From Bugulina stolonifera (lineage: Eukaryota; Bryozoa; Gymnolaemata; Cheilostomatida; Bugulidae): a stretch of DNA of 64,000 nt. The DNA lies in contig OW285188.1 of assembly GCA_935421135.1 (NCBI GenBank), positions 16,097,233-16,161,232 on the forward strand, given 5' to 3'. The notes under the pieces are model-generated. The model made no database searches. It was not told the DNA's origin and worked only from the letters and a program-made list of their open reading frames with translations. Made by a program: the position numbers and the translations under genes. Below are positions 52,676-64,000 of this stretch, one piece after another (the first letter of the stretch is position 1; every line of letters begins with the position of its first letter).

Positions 52676-53225
52676 TTGTGTATGCTACTAGTTTTGTGTG
52701 TACAGAAGCATAGGGGAGTGCATATTTAATATATCACAATGTCTTATTCACAGTGTTGACGTTATTGGATATATGTTTATGTCCAGCAACATTGCAACAA
52801 TAGTCAGATACAAATGAGAGCCCAGACCAGAGGCATAGGCCCTACCAAGATCCATCAGAACCAATTACAACCAGTACCATAACAGCTTTCTACCGAGAGC
52901 AGTTTGAGATTTAAAGATAGAACATCCCTGCTGATACTTTGAGTAGTCCCCAAATGACAGGTAGCACTGACCTGTACAGCACAACTTTTAATAACTCGTG
53001 AACTAATAAATGAAATACTGTTCCAACTCATGTTGCCCACTGTCCCATATGAGGCAAGCCACTTCCACACCCTAGGTGGTCTAACGTGACAATGAACTTT
53101 GTGTGAGTCCATGTAGGTAATGTCTTACAAAGCATGTGTTATTGCTGCATGTAAGATAGTGGAAAGGGCTGTGCATGCAATCTTCATTTATCATAACAGT
53201 ATATTTATTTCTGAGCTTATTAGTG

Positions 53226-53460
53226 TTTTCACTACCTCTTGGACCGACCTAGATCGCAAATAAAAATTCGAAGGTGGCCATCCGCCTAGGCCCAAAGGCC
53301 ATCCCTAGATCATCGGCGCACGGTTCTTTGCACGGTAGTGAGGATATTGCTTTTGGCTCATGCTAGGGTGGGGTGCTCTCGACTCTGTGACAGAAGTGGG
53401 CCGAAAACTTGGCTGAATGTTGGCCTATGCCTGAAAAATGGTCGCTAAGACATTGAATAA
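53226..53460 (+). repeat. Dispersed repeat X, copy 2
   Basis: The related sequence lies at 19149-19335. Shared landmarks are CACTACCTCTTGGACCG near the left edge and TTGGCCTATGCC near the right. It is GC-richer than its surroundings. Function and class are unknown. Confidence 0.45.
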
Positions 53461-54126
53461 ATTCCAAAAGTTCCATGTGGAATATTGATGCATCCAGATG
53501 TGTAGGCCTACATGTTTCCGCATCATCATATCAAAATGCACAATCTTTTGTGTTTGGTAACTGGTAGGCTAGTTTGTTAACTGGTAATTCTGTTAATACA
53601 TAGACTGTTACTTAAATTATCATAGATCTTTGAATATAGGCCAATCAAATCATCAGTTATGTGGCACCAGACTCCAATTACCAAGGTTTCATTTATTTAT
53701 GTTTAGGTACAAAAAAGATCTTCAAAGAAAGAAAATTGAGGTCGTTTCAAACGAAACGTGTATAAAAAAATAAGTTCTTTTAATAAATTGTCGTCTTAAA
53801 TAAGTTAGTTTTATGCTTATGTTATCCTCATTGCCAACATTGCAGTCGGTTTTAAATTCTGTGCTATTGCATCAATCTATTGTTGCATTTGTAGGTTGAG
53901 GAGTTTTCATAGCAGTTACCATGTGCTTTTGTGCACAATAATGGAAATGGTGAACTAGAACTATGTTTACATTTGTATTTTCATTAATTTGAATACTGCG
54001 AATAGTCTCTTGTCTCTTGAAAAGTTAGGTATGCAACTGTGTTAGGCCTACTATTTTATCGAATTTTATAATGAAATCATTTTTACTTATTAACTGGCCC
54101 TCCCAGTAGTTTTAATACAATTTTAG

Positions 54127-55747
54127 GTTCGCCCATGTTTGTGAACGAAGCCTCAGCCAAAGTGATAAAGGAGGCAGTTGGTAAGTGTATCATTCCCATG
54201 AAAGAGGAATATGAAACAGATACTGGTGAGTAGACTTGTTATACATCTACTATGTCTTTCTGCTGATACTTACAGGATGAGCAAAGTTCACTCAACAGTA
54301 ATTTCATTGCCACGAGTATAATATTATTACAGAGGATTCTGCAGATGAAAATCCTCTCCTTGTAATAGATGAAATGGACCTGATAATGCTGAATGCAGCA
54401 GAAAAGCGAAAATTGCTTCGGCGAGCAGTTTTAGGTAAGTTTTTTTCGAATATACATGTACTATTATAAATGTACATGTTGTAGCCCTATTGTTTTGAAT
54501 AGACATTTTTTAGACCAGACCAACAATACAGGATAAGTAATGGCTGAGGTATGTAATCATTTTTCTGAGTTGTCATGGTTGAACAAGTGGCATCCTTTCG
54601 CAGCTGTTGAGTATTCAAACTAGTATCTGGTATTTTGAGGATATCACCCACTTGTGGTGGTCATGCCTCCAAACTGACTTGATATTTACTAGGTAAGTAA
54701 TGTTAATATGCTGATTATTATATTATCTTATGGTGATCAGTGTTGGAAATTGTGTGCTTTGCAGGATTATAGCCTAGAACCTGGTTTATTGCTTTACTTT
54801 ACTTGAATGAATTGGTAGAGGAAGTAAATAAACACTGGCGGTTCTACATGCCCATGGGAGATGGTTACTATACACAGATTTACATCCGATCTACCTGTTA
54901 ATAGTTTACTTACCTGCTTTTACCTTAACAATGTGGTCCAAGTCGGTAATTCAACTGTTTACAGTACAGATGTTTCACTACTAAACGGATTTTTGTTAGA
55001 AGCAACAGTGTTTTCTTTGCGATCTACATGTACAAATGTAGTTACTGCTACAGCTCATGATGATCTTTAAGTGAAAATGTGAAAATTGAGTGTGTTCGGA
55101 GACACTTAGTCAGAGTTCCTATGTGTCAGAGTGTGAACATGTGTTGCTGACATCATGTTATGGGCGTATCAGTCGAGGCTAAATATGAGTCACTTGGCAG
55201 GCTCTTCAGAATCTTTAAAAGTTATATTTGCGCAGATTTCTTTCAGGGACGTCAATCTATAGCCATGGCCATAGTGGTGAGAATACAGTTTTCACCTTAG
55301 ATATATTATCGCAAACTGCAAAGATTTGCTGGAGTATTGCTGTTCAAAGAATCCCTGTAAAAATTTCAGAATGTTTTGTTCTACATGTATGATACTTGGA
55401 ATATATTTTGTACTATTGCAAAAGACCAAAGAATGGTGTTAGTAAAACTTGTAACCTGATTCCCTTGTTGTTGGTCTGAACTTGGCTCTTTAATCACAAT
55501 TTTAATGTTTTGTGGTTTTTACTGGTCAATTCAATTGTATATTAAGTTCTTTGTGAATTGAATTTTCATGCAGCTTTATACTAGAGTCCATATTGGACAT
55601 ATAATTGTCACATAGAAAGTGAATGTCGTGGCTTAGCAAAATGTGTATGGGTAATATACTAATAATATTAATTACTTTGCAGGAGATTTAAAAAGCTCAC
55701 GAAGCAAACATCAATCCTGCTGGCCGCCATACAGTTGTCTGATCTAG
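54127..55747 (+). CDS. Short unrecognised protein with an alternative donor
   Basis: Exons 54127-54225 (or ending at 54180), 54333-54434 and 55683-55747 have good splice signals and consistent phases. From the first ATG (54135, MFVNEASAKVIKEAV) they give about 85 aa, or 70 aa with the stronger donor GTAAGT at 54181. The middle exon is acidic, then basic (NPLLVIDEMDLIMLNAAEKR then KLLRRAVL). The third exon ends SCWPPYSCLI and is the weakest part. I do not recognise the protein. It could instead be the 5' part of a longer gene, or of a mobile element that includes the protease exons at 57.2 kb. Confidence 0.4.
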
Positions 55748-55794
55748 AAATTGTAATTCTAGTGGTTTGCATAAAAAGATTACTGTAGGAATAT

Positions 55795-56345
55795 TGTGAT
55801 GTTTCTGCCAATGTTTGTATTGCGCATTGTATGGTAGACACAAGTATGGGAAGGACCTGTGAGTGGTGCTAGACCTTCCTCATTACATAAAGACTGAAGT
55901 AGTATGTGTGATGACTTGTAGTTATTGCTGTGACCTGTAGGTACGACCCATAAATCATACTGAGTTATTGTCTATTGTCTGCTCTTGCTTAGTAGTAAGT
56001 TAGGGCTTCTAAGTTCGAAAGGACCTAGAGCTGGAACTAGCTTAGCTAAGAAAGAAGGCTCTGTAGATCTGTATAAGAGATGTGTAATATTTATTGAAAT
56101 CCAAGCAACAACTAACAAACATATGAAGAGCATTTGCTTTATATAGTAGTTGCGTTTCCGGCAAAAGTTTCGGTTAAGTACGACATAGCATCGGCATAGG
56201 TATTGTGTAACAACATGGAGGAAAAAGGTACTAGGGCCGACCCACGTCACAGCCAAAAATGCATATAGCAATGTACTTAGTATAATAAATGGATTGTAAC
56301 TATTAATAGGGGCCTTGGTCCTATGTAACAAAGCATAAAGGTAGG
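55795..56345 (-). mobile_element. Solo LTR-like sequence, copy 2
   Basis: Homologous over much of its length to 59584-60392. On the minus strand it has TATATAAA (56138-56145), then AATAAA (56090-56095) about 48 bases on, as expected of the U3-R part of an LTR. Its plus-strand left edge TGTGATG-TTTCTG matches the edge of the better copy. No internal retroelement genes are adjacent. The right edge is approximate. Confidence 0.55.
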
Positions 56346-57178
56346 TGAAGCAACAAGTAGTTGACTAGTATGGTAATAATAGAGCATATATGACATGGAA
56401 TTTGGGTACAAGTATAGTAACTAATCAATGGTTACTGAACATTGTGGGTAGGCCATATATATATAATGTATTGTTCTCCTCACCTCAGTATAATGATTTC
56501 ACAGAGTTTATCTATGTGTATGGTTACTTTTGCAATTTTTTTTAATTTTCCTGGTCCTTATAGCTGCGGTTATATAGGCTCAATATTTTTTCTGGTCACA
56601 CTATACTTATGAAGCACTTATGATGTTTTTCTTCGCCATTGTATATAATAAGCATGTATTATAGCCCATTGGTGTAAATATAGCCATTGGCAAAGCATTT
56701 AGTTTACCACAGTAGCTACAGGTATATGTACACACAAGGCCAGGTACCAATATATTATTCAATAATACAGTAGAATGTTTTCAATTTTATCTTGAAGCAC
56801 CATTCATAGGACCTTTAATTTTGTTGTGATTGCTTAAATTGCACACATTGCTGAAAGTGTGAGAACTATTGGAACATCCACAGCTACACCATAAGTTTGA
56901 TAACCAATATACAGTGTACTGTATACATGTAGGTTGCCATCGCTAGAAATGTTGCTGATGCCTGAAACCATACAACCTGATCTTTTTCATAGTAACATAT
57001 TACAGCATTCCTTTGCCTATACTCTACATTATTTTATTCTAGGTACTCACTAGTTATACACTGGTGTGTGCCTATGTTTGGTGTGAGATGAAGAGCTAAT
57101 ATAGCTAATGTTAAACAGTGACTAGTGAACCTTAGATTAGTCAACTGACTTTAATTATACATATTTATTTTTTCACAG

Positions 57179-57364
57179 GTATTGATGAAAGCTCCCACAA
57201 CTAGCATAGCTCCTACTCAAGGTTGTTTTATACTATTCAAGAGTTAGTTAATCATGTAATGTGTGGTGCATAATGCTTATATGCTAATATACTAGCATAA
57301 CTTGATTTTAGGGAATGATTGTGGTGTGTCTGTCTTGGCATTTTTAAAATGGGCCTTTATTATG
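57179..57364 (+). CDS. Partial Ulp1/SENP-type (C48) cysteine protease
   Basis: Exons 57179-57221 and 57312-57364 join in phase to read APTQ-GNDCGVSVLAFLKWAFIM. This carries the Gln of the oxyanion hole and the catalytic Cys in the QxNDCGV motif typical of C48 peptidases, which act on SUMO-like proteins and also occur inside DNA transposons. A possible catalytic-His region reading VIHWCVPMF lies at 57053-57079 after an acceptor at 57042, but its phase does not connect simply. No complete gene can be assembled. A transposon origin is more likely than a host SENP. Confidence 0.5.
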
Positions 57365-59583
57365 GTAAGTTTGCTATTACACTAATTCTTGAATATTTTG
57401 TTCATTTCTTGGATGGTTAACAGTTTTGAATATTTTTATTTTTATAAAAATATTATATATTTAAGGAACTATGTATGCCGATTTAAATTTAGCAAACAAA
57501 GAAATCGGTCAAAGTGGCAACAGAGAATATACATGTAGTTATCCAACCCAGAAGCTGCTGGCAGCATTATCTTCTTCAAAACATGATGGTGTGGTGGCTC
57601 CCTTTAGAATAAACCCTTCGTAATAAACTCTTGCAATTGTGTTTGGTAAATTTCTATTACAACTGCATGTAAAGAGAATACAAATAATGCATGTAAAGAG
57701 AATAATTATAATATAATTATGCATAACATTGTATATATGTGTCTAGTCTTACAATTTTGTAAATTGAATTGATGTAGGGCCTACAATGTAAATATGTAGC
57801 AAACTGTAATATATAGAGAAATCTTGATAATGTGTACATGCAAGTATATTTGTATAAACAATTTATCTACAGATAAATGACACTGCAGTACACGAAATGT
57901 TGTTTTAAATAGTAAGTCATGCATTTTTTGACTAGAGAGTCATTTTCTTCTGTTGGTCATTAAGCAGCATTTTTCGCTGATGTCTCATCTGTTTATTTTG
58001 CGGTCTGTTTTTACCTGTGTAATTATAGGTGCAGATAGCATTTCTTGCAGTAGGGTAGTGAGTATCTTGGATATTGTGAATATAATTAGTTGATTATACA
58101 TGTATACATGTATACCATGTATATATGTATGCAAGAACAATACCCCTTACTCCCACTCTTACCCTCAATATGCTGCATAACACTAAAATGTATAAACTTA
58201 TAACACTAAAGGGCATGCTACACCTTTGGTTTATATCTTACCAGGGGATAAATTCAGCATAATCTAAAACAATATTGCGATGTTTTGTCTTCTCTTGCAC
58301 TATAGCAGTACTGGCCATCACTGCTTTAATTTATTATCCTCCATGTGGATAAACAAATACCAAATATATTATGTTACCATAACCCACAGTAGTTATACTT
58401 TGTATTCAAGAACCAATGAATGTGACTCGTTAAACAAAAAGATAGTGGATACTGCCATGTGAATGTATATTGGAGTACCAAGTAGTGATAGCAAACAGGA
58501 GTACTGTTTTTTTTATGTAGTGTACATGTAACTATTATTCTAATTATACATGTATATTGCAGATATACGTACATGACTACATGGATATGAGTAGGTCGCA
58601 ACAATTCTGCTGTATCATGCACATTTTTGTAAGGCACAATGTGTGAAAATGTGAGAAAAAGTGCTATTGGGAGGTTATAAAACTTAAAATTTTGGTAGTA
58701 TAACTTTTTAATAATGTATAGTCGGTTAGTTGATCCTGGGTATGAATAGTAAAAATATAATTATAAATTACATGTACATAGTACAATTTGTGCAATTATA
58801 TAATTTTAGTAAGCAACAATGCTTGTATGCTTATATGCATAATGGTAAGTACATGTCACTTACTATTACATGTAGCTACAATGACAATAACCTGTCATCC
58901 TGACAATATTGCTGTTCATGTCCACAGCTCATAAATTATACACTGGAGTGTAGAGTTGCACATAACATTGTGTCAATGAGATAGGTACATGTAGTTTCTT
59001 CTATAATACATGTGTGTATAATATGCAGTGATAGCCCCATGATAGTCAATTCTACTGTTACACTTAGTGCACTACCACATATGTGTATGTGTATGTGCAA
59101 GCAGTTTTATTGTGACATTGAACTGCATGGATTGCTTTGACGTTATTTACCATCGCTTCCAGGACATCAATAGCAGCAATAAACTGGCCTATATTCTATC
59201 AGGTTATCAAGTTAATCAGTTACTATTACAGATGCAGTTGATATAAAGATAATATCATAATATTTGCTCATTGTAATTATTTACTAATGATATTCAGGTG
59301 ATTATCAACAGAATACTTGTAGTTATAAAAACAATGAACACTGGTGTTCTTGCATATACATGTACATGTACATACATCTACATCGACAAAAATTGCAAGA
59401 AATTGGCACAAGCATAATTATACACAGTCATTTTTATGTAGGTGAAGAATTGCAGCACATTTATAGAGTTGTCTTTCTTTTCACATTACTGGGTCCATAG
59501 ATAAGAGGAGACAACTACAATAACTATATGCAACGGCTTCGCTTATTACATTCAAGTCATTACAGTATATTGGCTTATAATAT
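57365..59583. other. Region without recognisable genes
   Basis: 2.2 kb of AT-rich sequence with many TACATGT words (for example 58095-58115) and no exon pair or repeat boundary that I can support. It may hold the rest of the protease-bearing element. Confidence 0.4.
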
Positions 59584-60392
59584 TGTAATGGTTTCTGTGT
59601 TTTGGTGCGGTCGTCCTTGGACGACTATCGACCCAGAAATGAAGTGCCTATGAGTGGTAATAGGACTTCGCATTACATGAAAGATCGAGCGGTCTCAGTA
59701 GTCCAAATACTACCAAAGACGACCCATCTGATCTCAAGTCCGACCTTCAGACTATACAGTGAAAGAGAGTAGTTCAACCTAGTAGGCGGTTCGCAAAGCG
59801 AATGACCTAGTAAAAGGAAGAGAAAGTCCCTGTATCAAGTATAGATGTGTCTTTATTGAAAGCCAAGCGTAGACTGAGACAATGAACAGTAAAACAGTGC
59901 CCTTTATATAGTATAAGGACTTCCGGCCGACCACATGTCGGGAAAAGACGACGTGTGGTCGTCCGGAAGTTGCGCAACAAGATGGCCGCCGGAAGCCCGA
60001 CGGCCGACCCAAAATAGGTCGGGTTCTACAAAAGTTGCTTATAATGGTCCAATTCATGTACAAAATGAATATCAATGGATTCTGAGAGGTCGGGCCTCTG
60101 TACATGGGTATAAAAGGCATAAAAAGGACTTAGTAACATTCATGTGACTATGTACAACAACATATAGTAAGATACATGAATAAGGAATGAGCATAAACAC
60201 ATGGAGACATATATATATAGACGGTAATTAAGTACTTTGAACATGCAATGCAGTTAAAGGCAAGTATACGAGCACTAATTGTGAGAATGTTAGTGTCAGG
60301 TGAGTAGCGCTGTAACAACTACTAGGCACTTAGGGTGCGGTGGAGCTTCGTCCGGGAGTTGGAGTCGTATACAAATGTCCTGTACCATCACA
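59584..60392 (-). mobile_element. Solo LTR, copy 1 (809 bp)
   Basis: The plus-strand edges are TGTAATGGT and ACCATCACA, an imperfect inverted repeat ending TG/CA. Both flanks read ATAT, a possible 4-bp target duplication. On the minus strand TATATAAA (59913-59920) is followed about 60 bases later by AATAAA (59852-59857), the usual order of promoter and poly(A) signal in an LTR. It is GC-richer than its surroundings. No gag or pol lies nearby, so it is a solo LTR. Confidence 0.7.
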
Positions 60393-60739
60393 ATATTATA
60401 CGTGTATAATTATGGTACTGTATCTCATGTCCTGTACATGTAATGCAATATCGTTGGAGTTGTCGTCTTTATTATAACGCACGTAATAGATTGAAAATAA
60501 GATAACTCCACAATATGTGCAAAATAACTAATAATCCTAATACATTGTAGAAGATACCAAACTAGAAAATATGAAAGATGAACACACAAGTTTCCAAGCA
60601 TATCCATATCAAAATAAACATTGCAACTAGAACAGGTTAGATACTCTGTCGTTTTAGTTCCATGTCTGCAAATACTACTGCCACTGCCACTTTACTTATC
60701 ATTACCACAGTCAATCACCAACAACAATAGAATACAATA
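60393..60739. other. Gap with nothing recognised
   Basis: About 350 bases of AT-rich sequence between two LTR-like copies. No ORF or motif stands out. Confidence 0.4.
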
Positions 60740-61140
60740 GTGTACCTGGGTAGAGGTTGGGAGTGGTCTATCGACCTTGTCAATTGCATGTACTGAGTGC
60801 AAGGTATAAATAAGTATGACCAGTACTTAGTACTTGTTTTTTATCTGGTGATCTGTCGGTCCAAATATACTGTCTGCTACGACCATCTTTATGTTATGGG
60901 TAGACCTAGCCTAGGTGCTATGGAGTCAGATCTCAAAAGGGAAACCTGATGAGAGGTTTCTAGTTTGTAAGCACCACCCTAGCTTGTATAGAGTAATAGA
61001 AGTGTCTTTATTGCAGTTCCAAGAACAAGCCAAAATCAACAGCAAAATGCTTTTCCTTCTATACTAAAACTATTCCCAGTAAAAATATTTCGCAAGACAT
61101 AAAGGTACAAAAAAGCTATTGTAAATAGTCAAGGTTTCAG
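60740..61140 (-). mobile_element. Diverged LTR-like fragment, copy 3
   Basis: The segment around 60990-61040 matches the two better LTR copies (GTGTCTTTATTG then CCAAG, and AACAGCAAAATG then CTTCTATACTA). It retains the minus-strand AATAAA but not a clean TATA box. Edges are not defined. Confidence 0.45.
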
Positions 61141-61655
61141 AACTACAAATAAATGCTATCAAGAATTTTGATAAATTGTCTACAAAATAGAAAAAATATT
61201 ATTAACAGCATATAATAATTACTGCAAAATAATCATTACACAACCCTCCATATGAATCAGGGTCCAAGACTGGTTTATAGGTAGGCATACATTGTATATT
61301 ATTATAATTTCATATAATAAAACAACATACATGTATAAGTGAAACTGCAAATAAATTACTACTAGTTTACATGAGTCCCTATAATAACACTAGACAACTA
61401 GCTACTAATCACCAGTGGCTACAAAATAAACAATTATTCACTTCTCAACTAGGTACATGTACATGTATGTTGTTTGGTGTCTCAAAAGCAACATCTCTTA
61501 ATAATATTCTATTCTATCACATTGATTATAAATGCTCTGGAGAACATTGTTGTAATTATCCTCAGGTTTAGAAACAACAATAGCATTCCGAAAACATATA
61601 AATAATTTTAGGTGAGAATGAAAATTAGCTTCAATCATTTAGCAAAGCATTGACT

Positions 61656-63126
61656 TTAACCGTCTAAGAGCAGAATTTCTTTGCTCTTGTTGAGGTCATA
61701 GTGGTAATGGTATAGCCGGATGTTATAACCCCGGGAGGAGCCTAAAACGAACGTATAAACATTTGACTGCTTGAGATTAGAGCAGACAAAACAATGCTAT
61801 CAAAAATATGACTTTAAGAATCTGGAGGGTAGTGTCTAACACAAAATAAATTCACTCTAATACACACGTCAAATAATTGTTGAAAAATATTAGTTAGAAT
61901 ACTATGTCAACACTTAATATCCCACACCAAAGCATGCATAGCTACGTTTCTGAGGATTTTATGTGTTTATTTGCGTTATATATGGAATAAAATGCTTGCA
62001 TTGTTAAAATATTCATAGCATGCTAATACAACAAAATTTCTCACCTGTGTGGTTCCACCAATGTAATCGGTCAACAAAGAACTTGATCTTACAGAAGAAG
62101 CCAGGGTCTCTGTTCAATCAGTAGCGATGGAGGCTGCAAGCATTATCATATACAACTACCGAAGGAGCTACAATAGTCATTAAAGACATAATATATAATT
62201 ATGCTGATGTTAACTAGTAGGTGTATTATAAACAGGTATAGGCACGGTCGTATAATTAATATGCTATATTCATTGGGTCTTTTATAGGAGTACAGCGTAC
62301 ATTTAGAGATTTAGAGATTGTTGGCTAAATCAAAACTGAGAGATGGTACATTGCAGACTGTCATTGTTAATATTACTCACTGCACTTTCCCTCGTATAAA
62401 AGGCTAAATTTAATTGTTTGTCATCATAAATGGCATGGCTTCATATTTTCATAAAATAATTGTGGAGATTTGGCAAAATATGTCCCTGGATGTTGGGGGT
62501 TTTAGCTATTTTTCCATATTATGCAAGAGTTTTTTAGGATTTGCCATTGAGCAGCCAGAGACTTCATTCAACATTCATGAAAATAACCCTAAAAATTCGT
62601 TACATACATGTAAAACGAAATAAAACCACAGTTATCTGGATGTCATTACACAACTCCGAACATTACCCACATAACATATATGAATACACATGCATGTATG
62701 CATGTGTATTCAACTTTGGAAAAATTACATAATTGTTATATTTACAGGTTTCATGGTTACATGAGAATAACAAGGTCAATGGGGTTGGACAAAAGTAGTA
62801 AGGTCAGATATTTCTTAGAGACAGGATAGTGAAAACCTGCTATTAGTTTTAAGTTAGATCCTCCGCTCAGAGGTGTTACCTTTGTCAATATCTTGAGATT
62901 GCTAAATCATTAAAACAGGTTGAAAACTTCAAGTCGAAAAATTCTGATCATGATTTGTTAAATTGATTTCTAATTGCTGTTATACAGTCATGTAGGCTAC
63001 AATGGTAACCTTTCTTTGAGATTGACAAAAGTACTGTCTTACCTTTCTCAAACCTGGCGCGAAGTATAGTAAAAAGAATATTTGGTGATTCCCCAGTTTC
63101 CATCAACTCATAACCCAGGCATACTC
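61656..63126 (-). pseudogene. Broken KDZ-like transposase
   Basis: Three exons in transcript order, 63043-63126, 62045-62167 and 61656-61741, join in phase. They read VCLGYELMETGESPNILFTI...RARFEK, then APSVVVYDNACSLHRY-stop-LNRDPGFF...FFVDRLHWWNHTG, then SSRGYNIRLY. The YDNAC and VDRxHWxNH signatures are those of Kyakuja-Dileera-Zisupton-type transposases, as I recall them; the exact family name is less certain than the transposase assignment. An in-frame TGA at 62118-62120 stands where a Cys would be expected. The frame ends early at 61656, so the copy is dead as read. The N-terminal part would lie upstream, towards or beyond 64000. Confidence 0.6.
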
Positions 63127-63353
63127 CTAAAATGGTAACATTACATAAAGTTCCTCAAATAAAGAGATGCCTAGCTCTGTTAACACAAAGTATAACAGTT
63201 ATTCTGTGCATGCAAACTATTTACATGATTGTAGTCAGCCATAATTATAAACTACATACCTACATTGATAGGATTATATGGCAGACAGCTTTTATGCACA
63301 TATATTCATGAAATATGTATGTATTTGCACACTTGTATTTCTTTGTTCAATAG

Positions 63354-64000
63354 CTAAAAGCACGAAGTATAAGCATGAGTGGACAACTTCCAAATACCTA
63401 TATGTTTGCCATGCTGACCAGCAGTATTAAGAAACAGCTTATTGATAGAGGAATGATATTTATCATACCATGGGAGCAATGGAGAAGGAATATTCCTGGA
63501 AGCAGAAATAATGACTTTTTTCGAGCATTTCGTCTTGGTCTTGTCCATCTAATACATGCCCCGTTCAACTAGCCGTGGGAAGCATGGAAAGAATGACGAT
63601 AGTGAGGAATCATGGGTGGTAACATTTAGATGATGAATTGGTTGTTGAATATTCTGTCCGATCTCTAGTAGCTCATCCACTACAGACATCATTGCTACTC
63701 TGTCTTCTTCTGAGCTTGTAGACAGGAAGTTAAAAAAGGATAGGAGAGGCAGTCTATATCCCTGCAAAAGTTTCAGCTGATAAACTACCTGTGATTTGCT
63801 GTTCTTTATATTCCTGCAATACTTCAAAATTGCGAACAAAGAAACTTACAAAATCCTCCAACGATTGGGGAACTCCCCATAAGCATCGAGATAGTAGAGG
63901 GAAGATACTAATCCCCTGATTGAATTTGCTTTAGCTAGGAAATCATCAGTAACCTCCATTGCCTCCAGAAGTGCCTTCCTGAAGTTACTATGTTTGATAT
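63354..64000 (-). CDS. Unrecognised open frame, cut by the window edge and interrupted
   Basis: The minus-strand frame enters at 64000 (FRKALLEAMEVTDDFLAKAN) and runs to 63850. After a very short putative intron (63814-63849, 36 nt, GTAAGT...TTGCAG) it continues to a TAG at 63549-63551 (ending PRLVERGMY). The same frame then stays open to 63354. It lies directly upstream of the broken transposase and may be its N-terminal part, interrupted by a nonsense codon. I recognise no domain. Confidence 0.35.

Larger units (their letters stand above)
50405..54126. other. Intergenic region upstream of SFI1
   Basis: 3.7 kb, very AT-rich around 51000-52450. It should hold the SFI1 promoter near 50405. 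It contains MITE-like element B (52454-52675) and dispersed repeat X copy 2 (53226-53460). An acceptor followed by a 20-codon open stretch near 53706 could be an untranslated or coding exon of the next gene, but I cannot support it. Confidence 0.5.

Noticed and set aside
57179..57206. Exon at 57179 as the last exon of the 54-kb gene (ending IDESSHN)
   Set aside because: It would be in phase, but the other frame of the same exon joins the NDCGV protease exon, which is far more informative. Left open as a minor alternative.
59779..60120. 113-codon minus-strand ORF and its counterpart at 55972-56331
   Set aside because: Both run through the TATA box and poly(A) signal of solo LTRs. Similarity between them is explained by LTR homology.

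Overview
The window is nuclear DNA from an animal. It is AT-rich and carries multi-exon genes with GT-AG introns, tandem repeats and several transposon families. Four genes are clear animal orthologues: an NCoR/SMRT-type nuclear receptor corepressor, CCT6, NADPH-cytochrome P450 reductase and SFI1. Small introns, close gene spacing, a nested gene and frequent TACATGTA-type words suggest a marine invertebrate, possibly a sponge or another early-branching phylum. The phylum is a guess. I assembled the gene models by eye from splice signals and reading phase. Every exon in the CCT6, POR, SFI1 and nested-gene models joins in frame.

Layout: 1-11913 (+) is the 3' part of an NCoR-like gene (24 clear exons, about 1,850 codons). 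14078-18599 (-) is CCT6 (11 exons, 537 aa), convergent with NCoR. 18600-21173 is the upstream region shared by CCT6 and POR, with a repeat and a long imperfect inverted repeat. 21174-30291 (+) is POR (14 exons, 665 aa). 30815-50404 (-) is SFI1 (28 exons, about 1,291 aa), tail to tail with POR. Its ninth intron has the donor and branch-point signature of a U12-type (minor-spliceosome) intron. That 5.07 kb intron holds a hAT-type element and, on the opposite strand, a complete eight-exon gene for an unrecognised single-pass membrane protein (43307-47104). The region from 50.4 to 64 kb is poor in ordinary genes. It holds a short unrecognised gene (54.1-55.7 kb), two exons of a Ulp1/C48-type cysteine protease (57.2 kb), three related LTR-like sequences and a broken KDZ-like transposase on the minus strand (61.7-63.1 kb).

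The recognised genes are housekeeping or regulatory: transcriptional repression, chaperonin folding, electron supply to P450s, and centriole/centrin scaffolding. They are not an operon or pathway cluster. The most unusual points are the U12-type intron that hosts an antisense gene, the unrecognised membrane protein itself, the zinc-binding-type cysteine block next to the SANT domain of NCoR, several tandem duplications that copy splice sites or a stop codon, and the transposase and protease remnants at the right end.
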